Source: Bdellovibrionales bacterium
GTDB lineage: Bacteria > Bdellovibrionota > UBA1018 > CAIMNF01
Reading direction: 5' to 3'
Assembly: GCA_947462765.1 (NCBI GenBank)
Contig: CANHQK010000010.1
Location: 1-62,496, forward strand
Length of the DNA stretch: 62,496 nt
The notes under the pieces are model-generated. The model was not told the origin of the DNA. It did not search any database and saw only the letters and a program-made list of their open reading frames with translations. Shown here in pieces: positions 9,860 to 17,872 of the stretch. The first letter of the stretch is position 1; each line of letters opens with the position of its first letter. Made by a program: the position numbers and the translations under genes.

Positions 9860-11514
9860 CCTTCCAGGGTGTTTTTCAGCATCTGCACCGAGGCGCGGAG
9901 CTGGGTTGCCTGTCGGGCCAACCGCTCAGCCGCAGCCGATGACTCTTGTGACGCCGCGGTGTTCTGGTTCGTGATCTGATTGAGCTGGATCATGGCTTTG
10001 TTGATCTCGATCACACCACGACTCTGTTCTTGTGAGCCGGCGCTGATCTCACTTACCATCTGGCTCACATTCAATGCTCCGTCGACGATCTCGTCCAGGA
10101 CTTCCCCGCACTGACGGGCCACCTGGGTTCCGGAAGCAACTTTTTCCCGCCCGGAGTTCATCAGGGTCTCGACCTTGCTCTTCGTCTCATCCACAATGGA
10201 TTCCACGCGCGAGATGCTCTTTTCGAGGATCTGGGTGATCTCTGAAGCGGCTGTTCCGCTCATTTGGGCGAGGTTACCGACTTCTTCCGCGACGACAGCA
10301 AATCCCTTTCCATGTTCACCGGCTCGAGCGGCCTCGACCGATGCATTGAAGGAGAGGAGTTTGGTCTGGAAGACGATCTCGTTGATCACTTTCGTCTTAT
10401 TGCCGATGTCGGCAATGAGTTTTGCGATCTCGCTCATCTGACGGTTACTCTCTTCCACCTGGACCATGATCTCATTATTGCTCTGATCGATCTGTTCGAT
10501 AGACTGGATCATGTCATTGACCACGCTCTTTCCCTTTTCGGCGTTCTGTTGGCTGCCGTTCGCGACCCCCTGCGATTTCATCGCGTTTTCGGCGTTCCGG
10601 CTGACCATGGCGCTCATTTCTTCCATGGATGCCGAAGTCTCCTCGAGAGCTGCCGCCTGCTCCGAAACACCGGAGTTGAGCTGGGTGCTCGTCGAGGCGA
10701 TCTGAGCGGACATCGCAGCCACTTCCTCAGCGGTTCCTGAAAGGTTGTTCGCAAGCTCAGAAAGCCCGGCGATCGGCTTTCTGATCACCAGGAAGGCGAG
10801 GCTCAGGGCGAGTGCGGTCATGAGTGTCCCCCACAAGAGGATATTCTTCACCGCTCCATTCACACTCGCCTTTACAGGATCGAGGCTCGAGATGATGGTG
10901 AAGCTGCCCCGGAGATCCTTGTCTTTCTGGTCTTCCATGGCGTAGCCCAGGATATCTTTTCCATTTTTCCAAGGACTGGTGGAGGGGTGGCCATGGCAAG
11001 TGAGGCAACCTTGCTTCTCCGAAATCCGTACCGGTCTCGAAACTTTCATGAACTGTCCGTCCGAGGTCACTTCGACATGCTCGGTGTAGGTCTCGTCCTT
11101 CCTGAAGCGCTCGATCAGCGCAGCTTCCTCGGGGCTTGCTTGATTCTCCTTGTTCCGGGGTTGGTCCGAGGCGATCCTGAACTTGTAGTTCTCTTTTTCC
11201 GAACCGATTTCACCGATTTTCATGGCAGCAAAAATCGGGACGCTTTTCAGAACTTTCAATTTCTGTTCTTCGCTGATTTTTCCATCCGGGAATTTCTTGA
11301 TGGTTTCGGCTACCACCGCGTCGAGAGTGTCCATCTGTGCCACATATCCCGCACCGACTTCCAGTCTTGAAAGAACCGCACGTGATTTCTCGACTAAGGC
11401 GTCCTCGCCCCTTTCTCTCAGTTTGTTGGAGGCGACAAAGATGGCAGATGCGGTACAGACCGCACAGGCAGCTGCGATGGTCAAAAGCATTCGATTTCTG
11501 AAGTTCAGTTTCAT
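9835..11514 (-). CDS. Methyl-accepting chemotaxis protein with a DUF3365/Tll0287-type haem sensor domain
   Basis: A 559-aa receptor. A transmembrane helix at about residues 8-28 is followed by a periplasmic domain with [20 protein letters not shown], a CxxCH c-type haem attachment motif typical of DUF3365 (Tll0287-like) sensors. A second helix lies at about 220-240. The cytoplasmic part ends in a classical signalling tip, [20 protein letters not shown] then [20 protein letters not shown] standard HAMP domain is not obvious between helix 2 and the coiled coil. It probably reports redox state, oxygen or NO. No che genes are adjacent. Confidence 0.93.
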   Translation of the reverse strand: MKLNFRNRMLLTIAAACAVCTASAIFVASNKLRERGEDALVEKSRAVLSRLEVGAGYVAQMDTLDAVVAETIKKFPDGKISEEQKLKVLKSVPIFAAMKIGEIGSEKENYKFRIASDQPRNKENQASPEEAALIERFRKDETYTEHVEVTSDGQFMKVSRPVRISEKQGCLTCHGHPSTSPWKNGKDILGYAMEDQKDKDLRGSFTIISSLDPVKASVNGAVKNILLWGTLMTALALSLAFLVIRKPIAGLSELANNLSGTAEEVAAMSAQIASTSTQLNSGVSEQAAALEETSASMEEMSAMVSRNAENAMKSQGVANGSQQNAEKGKSVVNDMIQSIEQIDQSNNEIMVQVEESNRQMSEIAKLIADIGNKTKVINEIVFQTKLLSFNASVEAARAGEHGKGFAVVAEEVGNLAQMSGTAASEITQILEKSISRVESIVDETKSKVETLMNSGREKVASGTQVARQCGEVLDEIVDGALNVSQMVSEISAGSQEQSRGVIEINKAMIQLNQITNQNTAASQESSAAAERLARQATQLRASVQMLKNTLEGQSGSRAS

Positions 11515-11571
11515 GGATTTCCTCTCAATGAATCATCAAGCTATTCGGTTTGAAAGTCACTGTTGTTGAAT

Positions 11572-11589
11572 GGTTTTTCTCGAAAAACC
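11572..11589. repeat. Inverted repeat between the chemotaxis receptor and HAD genes
   Basis: GGTTTTTCTCGAAAAACC: perfect 7-base arms around a 4-base loop. It lies 58 bases upstream of the receptor start and 67 bases before the HAD gene, in the shared promoter region. It could be a protein-binding site; there is no U tract placed to make it a terminator for either gene. Confidence 0.4.
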
Positions 11590-11655
11590 CCTGAAAATCG
11601 TTCTGAATATTGTCTTGTTGTGTGGCGTTATCTTTTTTTTGTGTAACATTAAAGA

Positions 11656-12300
11656 GTGATTGAAGATTTGGCACCAATTGAAGCGGTCATTCTCGATTTG
11701 GGTGGAGTCATCGTCCCGCTCGACTACGGCCGGACCTATAGCCTGTTTGCCGGACGTTTCGAAGGAGTATCGGTGGAGACCTTTTGCGGGGGGCGCACAC
11801 AAGACGAGGTGTACAACCTTTTCGAAGTAGGGAAGATGGACTCCGAGGTGTTCCGTTTGGCCTTCCGCGATCGTTCGGGTGGGGCGGCTGATCCCGTCTG
11901 GTTCAGAGATGCTTGGAATGCGATGATTCTGGGTTTACCCCCGGAGCGAATCGAGTGGCTGAAAAAATTGAGTGGGCGGACTCGGCTTTTCCTTTATTCC
12001 AATATCAATGCGATTCACTACGAACACCTGAACCACCTTTACGCCTCTTTCGCCACGGGGTCATTCTCAGACCTGTTCGAAAAAGCCTATTTTTCGCACC
12101 TGTTCGGTTTCCGTAAGCCTGATCCGACAGGATTCCGACGGATCATCGATGAAAATGGTCTCGATGCATCGAGGACTCTATTTGTGGATGATGGCTTACA
12201 CCACGTTAAGAGTGCTCGGTCCATGGGGATCCGATCCGAGTGCTTGGTCGCCCCTGAAACGATCGAACAGCTGATGGTTCGATTGGGATTGATGGATTGA
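11656..12300 (+). CDS. HAD-superfamily phosphatase (YihX-like)
   Basis: A 214-aa haloacid dehalogenase-like hydrolase. Motif I is AVILDLGGVIVPLD (about residues 10-22), motif II FLYSNIN (about 115), motif III lysine in GFRKPDP (about 155) and motif IV TLFVDDGLHHV (about 175). The DLGGV form of motif I is shared with YihX-type sugar phosphatases, so a phosphorylated small molecule is the likely substrate. It starts with GTG at 11656 with AAAGAG overlapping it. It stands alone, divergent from the chemotaxis receptor, and is followed by a tRNA on the opposite strand. Confidence 0.85.
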   Translation: MIEDLAPIEAVILDLGGVIVPLDYGRTYSLFAGRFEGVSVETFCGGRTQDEVYNLFEVGKMDSEVFRLAFRDRSGGAADPVWFRDAWNAMILGLPPERIEWLKKLSGRTRLFLYSNINAIHYEHLNHLYASFATGSFSDLFEKAYFSHLFGFRKPDPTGFRRIIDENGLDASRTLFVDDGLHHVKSARSMGIRSECLVAPETIEQLMVRLGLMD

Positions 12301-12312
12301 GTAGCCCTGACC

Positions 12313-12330
12313 ACCGGCTCCGGATCCGGT
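12313..12330. terminator. GC-rich hairpin between the HAD gene and tRNA-Arg
   Basis: ACCGG at 12313-12317 pairs with CCGGT at 12326-12330 around an 8-base loop. It sits between two convergent transcripts and could end either one, but no T run follows on either side, so a role as an intrinsic terminator is weak. Confidence 0.25.
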
Positions 12331-12344
12331 TTGGGGCTTGAAAG

Positions 12345-12422
12345 TGGCGTCTCCTAGAGGATTCGAACCTCTGACCTTTAGCTCCGGAGGCTAACGCTCT
12401 ATCCAGGCTGAGCTAAGGAGAC
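12345..12422 (-). tRNA. tRNA-Arg (anticodon CCG)
   Basis: Read on the minus strand the sequence folds into a full cloverleaf: acceptor GTCTCCT/AGGAGAC with discriminator G and an encoded CCA, D arm GCTCAGCC...GAGC, anticodon stem TTAGC/GCTAA around the loop CTCCGGA (anticodon CCG, reading CGG) and T arm AGAGG TTCGAAT CCTCT. A possible promoter (TTGTCC, 17 bases, TAGCGT) lies just upstream at 12431-12459. Confidence 0.95.
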
Positions 12423-12520
12423 TTGTGTTTGACGCTATCACCCTTACAGGATTCGGACAATAGATAGAATTTAATGCGTTGCGGTGCCAAATCAGATTGA
12501 CACGGGCTCGCTGAGCGGGA

Positions 12521-13294
12521 ATGGTGAGGCCCATGAGATCCATTTTCGGGTTAGTTCTGATCGGAACGCTTTTGCAGATGCAAGCCCTCGCCTCTACCCG
12601 CCTGCTTTTGGTCGGGGGAGGGAAACGGCCTGAGCAGGCGTTGCGGCGGTTCTTGGCTTGGTCCGGTGAGTCAGCCTCCCGGATCCTGATCATTGGTTGG
12701 CCTTCGACTATACCTGGGGATTATGTTCGAAGTCTGTCGGCAGAACTCTCCGCTGTGGGGGCTAACCGAATTTTGGTGTCTGAAACAGCACCGGTGAGCG
12801 AATCCGGGAAAGAAGAGTTTCTCAGCCAACTCGCGCAGGCCACGGGTGTCTTTTTCACTGGAGGAGACCAGAATCGTGCCATGGCGGCCATTGAGGCCTG
12901 GGATTTGAAATCATCCCTTCGCAAGCGCTTCGAGGCCGGGATCCCCTTTGCCGGCACCAGTGCAGGGACTGCTTTGATGGCAGAGGCAATGATCACGGGA
13001 AAAGAGTATCCCCGGACCGCTCCGGGCCTCGGTTTGTTTACTCCAGCCGTGATCGACATGCATTTTTTGAAGCGTAACCGGGAGCCTCGTTTGATCGCCG
13101 CAATGGCGGATGCCGGGATGCACTTTGGCATCGGCGTGGATGAGGACGGGGCTGTGGCGATCGAGGATTCCCTGAGGGCAGAGGTTCTCGGCACCCAACA
13201 CGTGATGTTTTATGAGTCAATAGGCGGTAGGACTATGAGCTTCGAGTTAGAGGGCGGCGATCGCTTCGATCTGAAAGGCTGGAGATCCAGATGA
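12521..13294 (+). CDS. Cyanophycinase-like peptidase (S51 family), exported
   Basis: A 257-aa protein with an N-terminal signal peptide ending near QALAST. The S51 motifs are clear: FTGGDQNR (about residue 113), the nucleophile Ser in FAGTSAGTALMAE (about 147) and the conserved DMHFLKRNREPRLIAAM block (about 180). Cyanophycinases cut beta-aspartyl-arginine bonds; this exported, slightly short form could cut other isoaspartyl peptides. The gene overlaps the following M20 peptidase by 4 bases (ATGA), so the two exported enzymes are made together and may act in sequence on peptides or cyanophycin-type polymers. ATG 12533 is an alternative start. Confidence 0.88.
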   Translation: MVRPMRSIFGLVLIGTLLQMQALASTRLLLVGGGKRPEQALRRFLAWSGESASRILIIGWPSTIPGDYVRSLSAELSAVGANRILVSETAPVSESGKEEFLSQLAQATGVFFTGGDQNRAMAAIEAWDLKSSLRKRFEAGIPFAGTSAGTALMAEAMITGKEYPRTAPGLGLFTPAVIDMHFLKRNREPRLIAAMADAGMHFGIGVDEDGAVAIEDSLRAEVLGTQHVMFYESIGGRTMSFELEGGDRFDLKGWRSR

Positions 13295-14487
13295 GGCAAC
13301 ATGGAATGTGGTGGGCGTTTCTAACGATGTTCCTGATCCGTCCTGGTCTGGTTCAGGCCAAGACTCCCCTGGAGCGTTTAAAGGAGATCGTCTCGATCAA
13401 TTCCGGATCTGCGAACCTCGAGGGGGTTCTGGCAGTTCAGAAGAAGATCCGACCCTGGTTCGAGGAGCTCGGCTTCGAGGTGGTGCTCAAAGAGAACCCC
13501 GAGGGATCAGCGAAATCGGCTCCGATGCTGATCGGGACACTGGTCGGGAAAAGTCCGCGCTCGATCACACTCACGATGCATGCCGACACCGTGTTTGAGC
13601 CTTCTTCTCCGTTCCAGAAGTGGATCATGAAGGACGAATCACTCATGAACGGTCCCGGGGTCATGGACGACAAGGGTGGGATCATTGTCGCTCTCGAGGC
13701 GCTCGAAATTTACCTTTCTGGCCTGAAGTCCCGGAATGAAAAGCCTCGCTACACCCTGATCGTGGAGGTGACCCCGAACGAGGAAGTGGGAGCTCTGGGG
13801 TGGGAAAAAACATTCCGTGAACTCTCGGAGCAGAGCGATCTGGTGATCGGGCTTGAGCCCGCTTATCGAAAAGGGATTGTCGAGGGCCGGAAGGGAAATG
13901 TCTGGTTCGAGATCGAAGTGACCGGGAAAGAGGCCCACGCGGGGGTGAATCACCGCCTCGGGGTGAATGCCTGTAATCTTTTGGCAAAGAAGATGGTCGA
14001 GCTCGAGAAACTCACCGACTATCCAAAGAACGTGACGGTCTCGGTCGGTCGGATCGAGGGTGGTCAAGACAAGTACAATATCGTCTGTGGCTGGGCCAAG
14101 GCCAAGATGGACTCGCGGGTGCCCGATGCCGCCGCTCGCGATCGCTTGGTGAAGGCGGTGGGCCGGATCCTGAAAGATCCTGCCATCCGTTTCAAGATCA
14201 CCGATGAAACCGTACCGATGGCAGCGAGACCCTTGTCCCGGCCGTGGACGCAAAAAGTGCTCGAGTGGATCCGGCAGGAGGAGGGCGGCTCGCCGGAAGC
14301 CCATATTTCGGGTGGGGTAGGTGACGTGAATCACTATGCGCGGGAGGGTTTGGTGGTCATGGATGGACTCGGTCCGGTCGGGGATCACATGCATACTCCC
14401 GAAGAATTCATCGATCTCCGGACGATTCCGACCCGGGCCCGGGTCCTGGCCCGCTTGCTCGAAGAGTTCGGTAGCAAGAGGCCCTGA
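13291..14487 (+). CDS. M20-family metallopeptidase (glutamate carboxypeptidase-like), exported
   Basis: A 398-aa zinc peptidase with a signal peptide ending about GLVQAK. The metal and catalytic motifs are in order: TMHADTVFEP (first His/Asp), NGPGVMDDKGG (bridging Asp), TPNEEVGALG (catalytic Glu pair), GLEPAYRKG (Glu/Asp ligand) and the last His in HMHTPEEFIDL. The dimerisation domain starts around VWFEIEVTGKEAHAGVNH. This matches carboxypeptidase G2-type enzymes that remove C-terminal glutamate or similar residues. It is coupled to the S51 peptidase by a 4-base overlap. Confidence 0.9.
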   Translation: MRQHGMWWAFLTMFLIRPGLVQAKTPLERLKEIVSINSGSANLEGVLAVQKKIRPWFEELGFEVVLKENPEGSAKSAPMLIGTLVGKSPRSITLTMHADTVFEPSSPFQKWIMKDESLMNGPGVMDDKGGIIVALEALEIYLSGLKSRNEKPRYTLIVEVTPNEEVGALGWEKTFRELSEQSDLVIGLEPAYRKGIVEGRKGNVWFEIEVTGKEAHAGVNHRLGVNACNLLAKKMVELEKLTDYPKNVTVSVGRIEGGQDKYNIVCGWAKAKMDSRVPDAAARDRLVKAVGRILKDPAIRFKITDETVPMAARPLSRPWTQKVLEWIRQEEGGSPEAHISGGVGDVNHYAREGLVVMDGLGPVGDHMHTPEEFIDLRTIPTRARVLARLLEEFGSKRP

Positions 14488-14539
14488 CCCGGAGGGCTTG
14501 ACTTGGGTGGAATGAAGCCCATTGAGAAAGGGAGGTTTT

Positions 14540-14965
14540 ATGGAAACTTACGCACCTTGTCCTGCTTGTCATCAGTTGAACCGCATCTCCTTGAGTCAAG
14601 GGATGAGGACGCCTGTTTGTGGGGCGTGTAAAACTGAAATTCCGATGCACGCTCGGGTGATCGAGGTCGACGCGGAGGGGCTACAGAAGCTGATCCGCAA
14701 ATCTCCTTTACCGGTGGTCGTCGATTTTTGGGCTCCTTGGTGCGGTCCTTGTCGCATGTTTGCACCCACCTACGAGCAGGCTTCCCGCGATCTCGAGGGG
14801 CGTTTCGTATTTGCCAAGCTGAATACCGAGGCGCATCCTGGGGGAGCCGCGCCGTACGGGATCCGGAGCATTCCCACACTCATGGTGTTTCAGAATGGCG
14901 CCGAGAAAAAAAGGCAAAGTGGGGCAGCGCCACTTGAAGCCTTCAAGAGTTGGCTCCAACAATGA
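14540..14965 (+). CDS. trxC: Thioredoxin 2 (zinc-ribbon thioredoxin)
   Basis: A 141-aa thioredoxin of the TrxC type. An N-terminal zinc ribbon (CPACHQLNR...CGACK, four cysteines in residues 6-35) precedes a thioredoxin fold with active site WAPWCGPCRMFAP and cis-proline IRSIPTLMVFQNG. TrxC is a stress-related disulfide reductase. The ATG at 14540 is chosen because GGGAGG lies 5 bases upstream and because it puts the first zinc ligand where E. coli TrxC has it. The stop overlaps the start of the SOUL gene (ATGA). Confidence 0.93.
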   Translation: METYAPCPACHQLNRISLSQGMRTPVCGACKTEIPMHARVIEVDAEGLQKLIRKSPLPVVVDFWAPWCGPCRMFAPTYEQASRDLEGRFVFAKLNTEAHPGGAAPYGIRSIPTLMVFQNGAEKKRQSGAAPLEAFKSWLQQ

Positions 14966-15528
14966 GTAGGACGAGAGTCATTTTCGCCCTCCTTATTTTG
15001 ATGATCCCGGAGGTATCCATGGCGATCGAGGAACCGCAGTTTCAAGTGTTGATGGAAGAGGGCGCCTTCAGCGTCAGAAAGTACGGAGCAGTCGTCCTTG
15101 CCGAGACCGAAGTGGAGGGAGCCTTCGAGGACGCGGGAAATCGCGCTTTCAGCAAACTTGCCGGATATATTTTTGGCAAGAATTCGAGCGAGCAAAAAAT
15201 TGCCATGACGGCTCCCGTGGGTATGGAACCCAGCGGTTCGCGTTACAAGGTGCAATTCACCATGCCCGGAACGTTCAGCCTTCAGACCCTTCCGGCTCCG
15301 GACGAAAAATCAGTCCGTTTGATCGAGCAGAAGCCGAGAAAGCTGGCAGTGCACCGGTACAGCGGGAGTTGGTCCGAGAAGCGCTACCGTGATCACGAAC
15401 TGGAATTGCGGGAATGGATGGAAGCTAAAGGCTTGAAAGCATCCGGGCAAGCGATCTTTGCACGATTCAACTCACCTTGGACCCTGTGGTTTCTGAGGCG
15501 AAACGAGGTCTGGATTCCAGTCGAATGA
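14962..15528 (+). CDS. SOUL-family haem-binding protein, exported
   Basis: A 188-aa protein with a signal peptide (about residues 1-22, ending SMAIEE). The SOUL/HBP domain is recognisable from FSVRKYGAVVLAETEVEG, GYIFGKNSSEQKIAMTAPV and YKVQFTMPG. SOUL proteins bind haem or related tetrapyrroles without a fixed axial ligand. It starts at ATG 14962, overlapping the trxC stop by 4 bases, so both are in one transcript. Its 3' end lies 1 base from the end of a convergent unknown gene. Confidence 0.9.
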   Translation: MSRTRVIFALLILMIPEVSMAIEEPQFQVLMEEGAFSVRKYGAVVLAETEVEGAFEDAGNRAFSKLAGYIFGKNSSEQKIAMTAPVGMEPSGSRYKVQFTMPGTFSLQTLPAPDEKSVRLIEQKPRKLAVHRYSGSWSEKRYRDHELELREWMEAKGLKASGQAIFARFNSPWTLWFLRRNEVWIPVE

Positions 15529-15529
15529 C

Positions 15530-16465
15530 TCAGTGGCCTTTGTTGGCGTCATCGGGCTGAGGAGCAGGTGAAGGTACGGAGATCTGGTCCTGCACCAGCT
15601 TCTCCTTGCTCTTCTGCTGACTCTGTTTCAGTTCTTCTAGCTGAGGGGTGGGGGCTTTTCCTGTCAGCTTTGCCCTGATGATCGCCTCATCTGCCGCTTT
15701 CTTGGCCAAGTAGTCTTTACAGTTGCCGGTCAGTTGGGTGTTCGCCAGCGACCAAAAGGAGTTGATGGATGCCTTGCAAAGGCTCACGCCCTGACGTTCC
15801 GCACTCTTTTTGAGGGGTTTCAGGCTTTTCTTGGACATGATTTCCTTGTCCCAGAAGGCTTCTTCTGTGAAGCAAGCCTGTTGGTAAACCATCCAAGCTT
15901 GTCCCAGATCAGCCGGTTGATCACGCTCGACTGCGGGAATCACCACACCCGGAGCAAAGGACTTGTTTTGAAGCTTGAGGTCACTGAGTTCGGTGCCCAG
16001 TCCTCTCTTGGCGCGTTCCCGTGCGAATTTTTCTCCGTCCACGCCACAGAATCCTTCCTGGGTTCGGACCACCGAAAGCTGAGCGTTTTCAGGGAAATAA
16101 TGGCAAAAGGTCTCTTTCTTCCCTTCAAGATCAGTCAACTCCGTACAGAGTTCGTATCCCCGGCAATCAGTTGTGGTCTTGAATGTGGAATTGCCAAACT
16201 TCGTTTGGGGCACTTGATCTGGAGAAAGGACTTTAGACGAGTTTTGTCCGCCCTTTTTTTGATTACAGCTCAGGAGCAGGTTCACCACTTGATCCATAGT
16301 GATGTCAGCCGATCGTGGAGCGCAGCCGAAGCTCTTGGAGATTTTAGAATCCGGAGAGTGAAGCTCAATGAACCGATCCATCTTCTTGCAGACCTCTGGT
16401 GAAAGTTGGTCTTGAGCAATGGCCGTGGCCCCGGTAAATCCCAAAATGATCATCAGTAGTCCCAT
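15530..16465 (-). CDS. Secreted cysteine-containing protein of unknown function
   Basis: A 311-aa protein with a signal peptide (MGLLMIILGFTGATAIAQ). The mature part has about nine cysteines (for example CKKMD, FGCAP, LLSCNQ, DCRGYELC, FCHYF, GFCG), so disulfides in the periplasm are likely. The C-terminal 70 residues are lysine/glutamine rich and proline rich. I do not recognise a family. ATG 16465 is chosen because AGGAGG lies 5 bases upstream; the upstream ATG-less extension has none. It shares the exported, Cys-rich character of the unknown gene at 21405-22316. Confidence 0.75.
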   Translation of the reverse strand: MGLLMIILGFTGATAIAQDQLSPEVCKKMDRFIELHSPDSKISKSFGCAPRSADITMDQVVNLLLSCNQKKGGQNSSKVLSPDQVPQTKFGNSTFKTTTDCRGYELCTELTDLEGKKETFCHYFPENAQLSVVRTQEGFCGVDGEKFARERAKRGLGTELSDLKLQNKSFAPGVVIPAVERDQPADLGQAWMVYQQACFTEEAFWDKEIMSKKSLKPLKKSAERQGVSLCKASINSFWSLANTQLTGNCKDYLAKKAADEAIIRAKLTGKAPTPQLEELKQSQQKSKEKLVQDQISVPSPAPQPDDANKGH

Positions 16466-16527
16466 TCGGACCTCCTCTGAGTTAAATGATAACACGCAAC
16501 GTTATGCTGATTGTGGTTTTTTCGGTC

Positions 16528-16986
16528 TTATGGCCTCTTCCCGCAAACCAGGAAGACAGAAAAGGATTTTGACGTGTTTCCTTTGAGGGTCTTTCCTGAG
16601 ACAGATATTGCAAAGGGCTTGATTTTGCTTCGAAATACCCTTTCCCCCTTCGACCCTTCGTGCCGGAGCGGAGTCAGGTCCATTTCATGCTCGGATGGGC
16701 ATAGGTCTTTCTGAATGGCGGTCCTGACCTCGGCCTCAGAAGCAAAAACTCCTTGGAATTCCGAGCTCTTATTTGCGGTGTACAGCAAGGATTGAACGAA
16801 GGCTGCGGATTCTCCGACGATCCGGTTGTCCTCTGCCTCCACTACTTGTGCCGGAACTTTAACCCGGATCCAGGTGTCGAAGGCGTAGGCGGCTTTCTCG
16901 GCCACCCATTGTTCAGTCGGAGGGGGGGAGGCCAGGGCTACTGTAGAGAATGAAACGGTGAGGACCAGGACCAGTGTGTGAATCAT
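16528..16986 (-). CDS. Small secreted protein of unknown function
   Basis: A 152-aa protein with a signal peptide (MIHTLVLVLTVSFSTVALAS). The mature part begins PPPTEQWVAEKAAYAFDTWI and has cysteines only at DLCPSE and LVCGKRP, which could pair. No family recognised. The ATG at 16986 is preferred over a longer TTG-started form that would overlap the AlkD gene. It lies downstream of and in the same direction as that gene, so it may be co-transcribed. Confidence 0.65.
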   Translation of the reverse strand: MIHTLVLVLTVSFSTVALASPPPTEQWVAEKAAYAFDTWIRVKVPAQVVEAEDNRIVGESAAFVQSLLYTANKSSEFQGVFASEAEVRTAIQKDLCPSEHEMDLTPLRHEGSKGERVFRSKIKPFAISVSGKTLKGNTSKSFSVFLVCGKRP

Positions 16987-17024
16987 AAAAAATCCGTATC
17001 GAATCCTGAAGGGGAATGCAAGCC

Positions 17025-17732
17025 TCAGCGAGCCTTGAGCCAACGCTTGCGTTCTGTTTCCGAGAATCGCTCAATGGCATACCGGAGCATGGTCCTTGGC
17101 ATGCTTCCCGAGAAGGTTTTCAGGAAGGATCGTAAAACTCCGGGATCCCGTTTTCCGATTTCCCTCAGCATCCAGCCAGATGCTTTGTGAATGAGATCTT
17201 CCTGATCCTCCAGCACGGAAGCGCATGCGAGCCAGGCGTTGTTGAAGTCCTTTTTCCGGATCGAATAGAAGGTGCTCAGGATGGCAATCCTGCGATCCCA
17301 AAGGTTTTTGGACCCAAGAAGCCTCTTGAAGGTTTGGACCATGAAAGGACGTTTTCGATAAAGAGAAGGGCCGAGCAGATCCGGTACCGAAACATCGATC
17401 AGATCCCAATTGTTGGCCACTTTCTTGTTTTTCAGAAACAAACGGGCAATCCGGTCCTGTTCGGCCTCGGTGCCGGATTTGCTGGCGGTCACCCAAATGA
17501 GAAGACCCGCCATGCGCTCCTCGTGATAGAGGCTATTCAGCAGGGTTTTTTGCCGAGAAACAGTCAGGGCCAGGCGGTTTTGTTTTACGTATTCTCGCAA
17601 AACCGGCATCCGGATTCCGAGGAATCGATCGCCTTCTCCGTACTCGCCGGGGCCGGTCTTGAAAAAGCGAGCAAGGATTTTGGCTTGATTGGGATCAGCC
17701 AGAGTTCGAAGGGAGGGCAGCTTGTTTCTCAT
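17025..17732 (-). CDS. DNA alkylation repair protein (AlkD-like DNA glycosylase)
   Basis: A 235-aa all-helical HEAT-repeat protein matching the AlkD family: YGEGDRFLGIRMPVLREYVK at the start, NNWDLIDVSVPDLLG in the middle (the Trp-Asp pair that contacts the damaged base), DRRIAILSTFYSIRKKDF, and HKASGWMLREIGKRDP near the end. AlkD removes bulky N3- and N7-alkyl purines without flipping the base. Size is typical. It is divergent from the SNF2 ATPase gene, with 140 bases between starts. Confidence 0.92.
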   Translation of the reverse strand: MRNKLPSLRTLADPNQAKILARFFKTGPGEYGEGDRFLGIRMPVLREYVKQNRLALTVSRQKTLLNSLYHEERMAGLLIWVTASKSGTEAEQDRIARLFLKNKKVANNWDLIDVSVPDLLGPSLYRKRPFMVQTFKRLLGSKNLWDRRIAILSTFYSIRKKDFNNAWLACASVLEDQEDLIHKASGWMLREIGKRDPGVLRSFLKTFSGSMPRTMLRYAIERFSETERKRWLKAR

Positions 17733-17872
17733 CGGATTCCAGTTTGGAGGAGATCAGCACGTGAGACAATGAAAGTCCGACTTGATTGCGCTGCGTTAAA
17801 ATTGAAAAGGAATGCCCCTCATGAAAACAACTGGACGAAAGCCCGTTGAACTGAGAAGACTTGAGCTTTCAA

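Noticed and set aside
13639-14394. 251-codon minus-strand open frame opposite the M20 peptidase
   Set aside because: It is a mirror of a strongly supported peptidase gene; the His-rich, low-order sequence and lack of a ribosome site mark it as a shadow.
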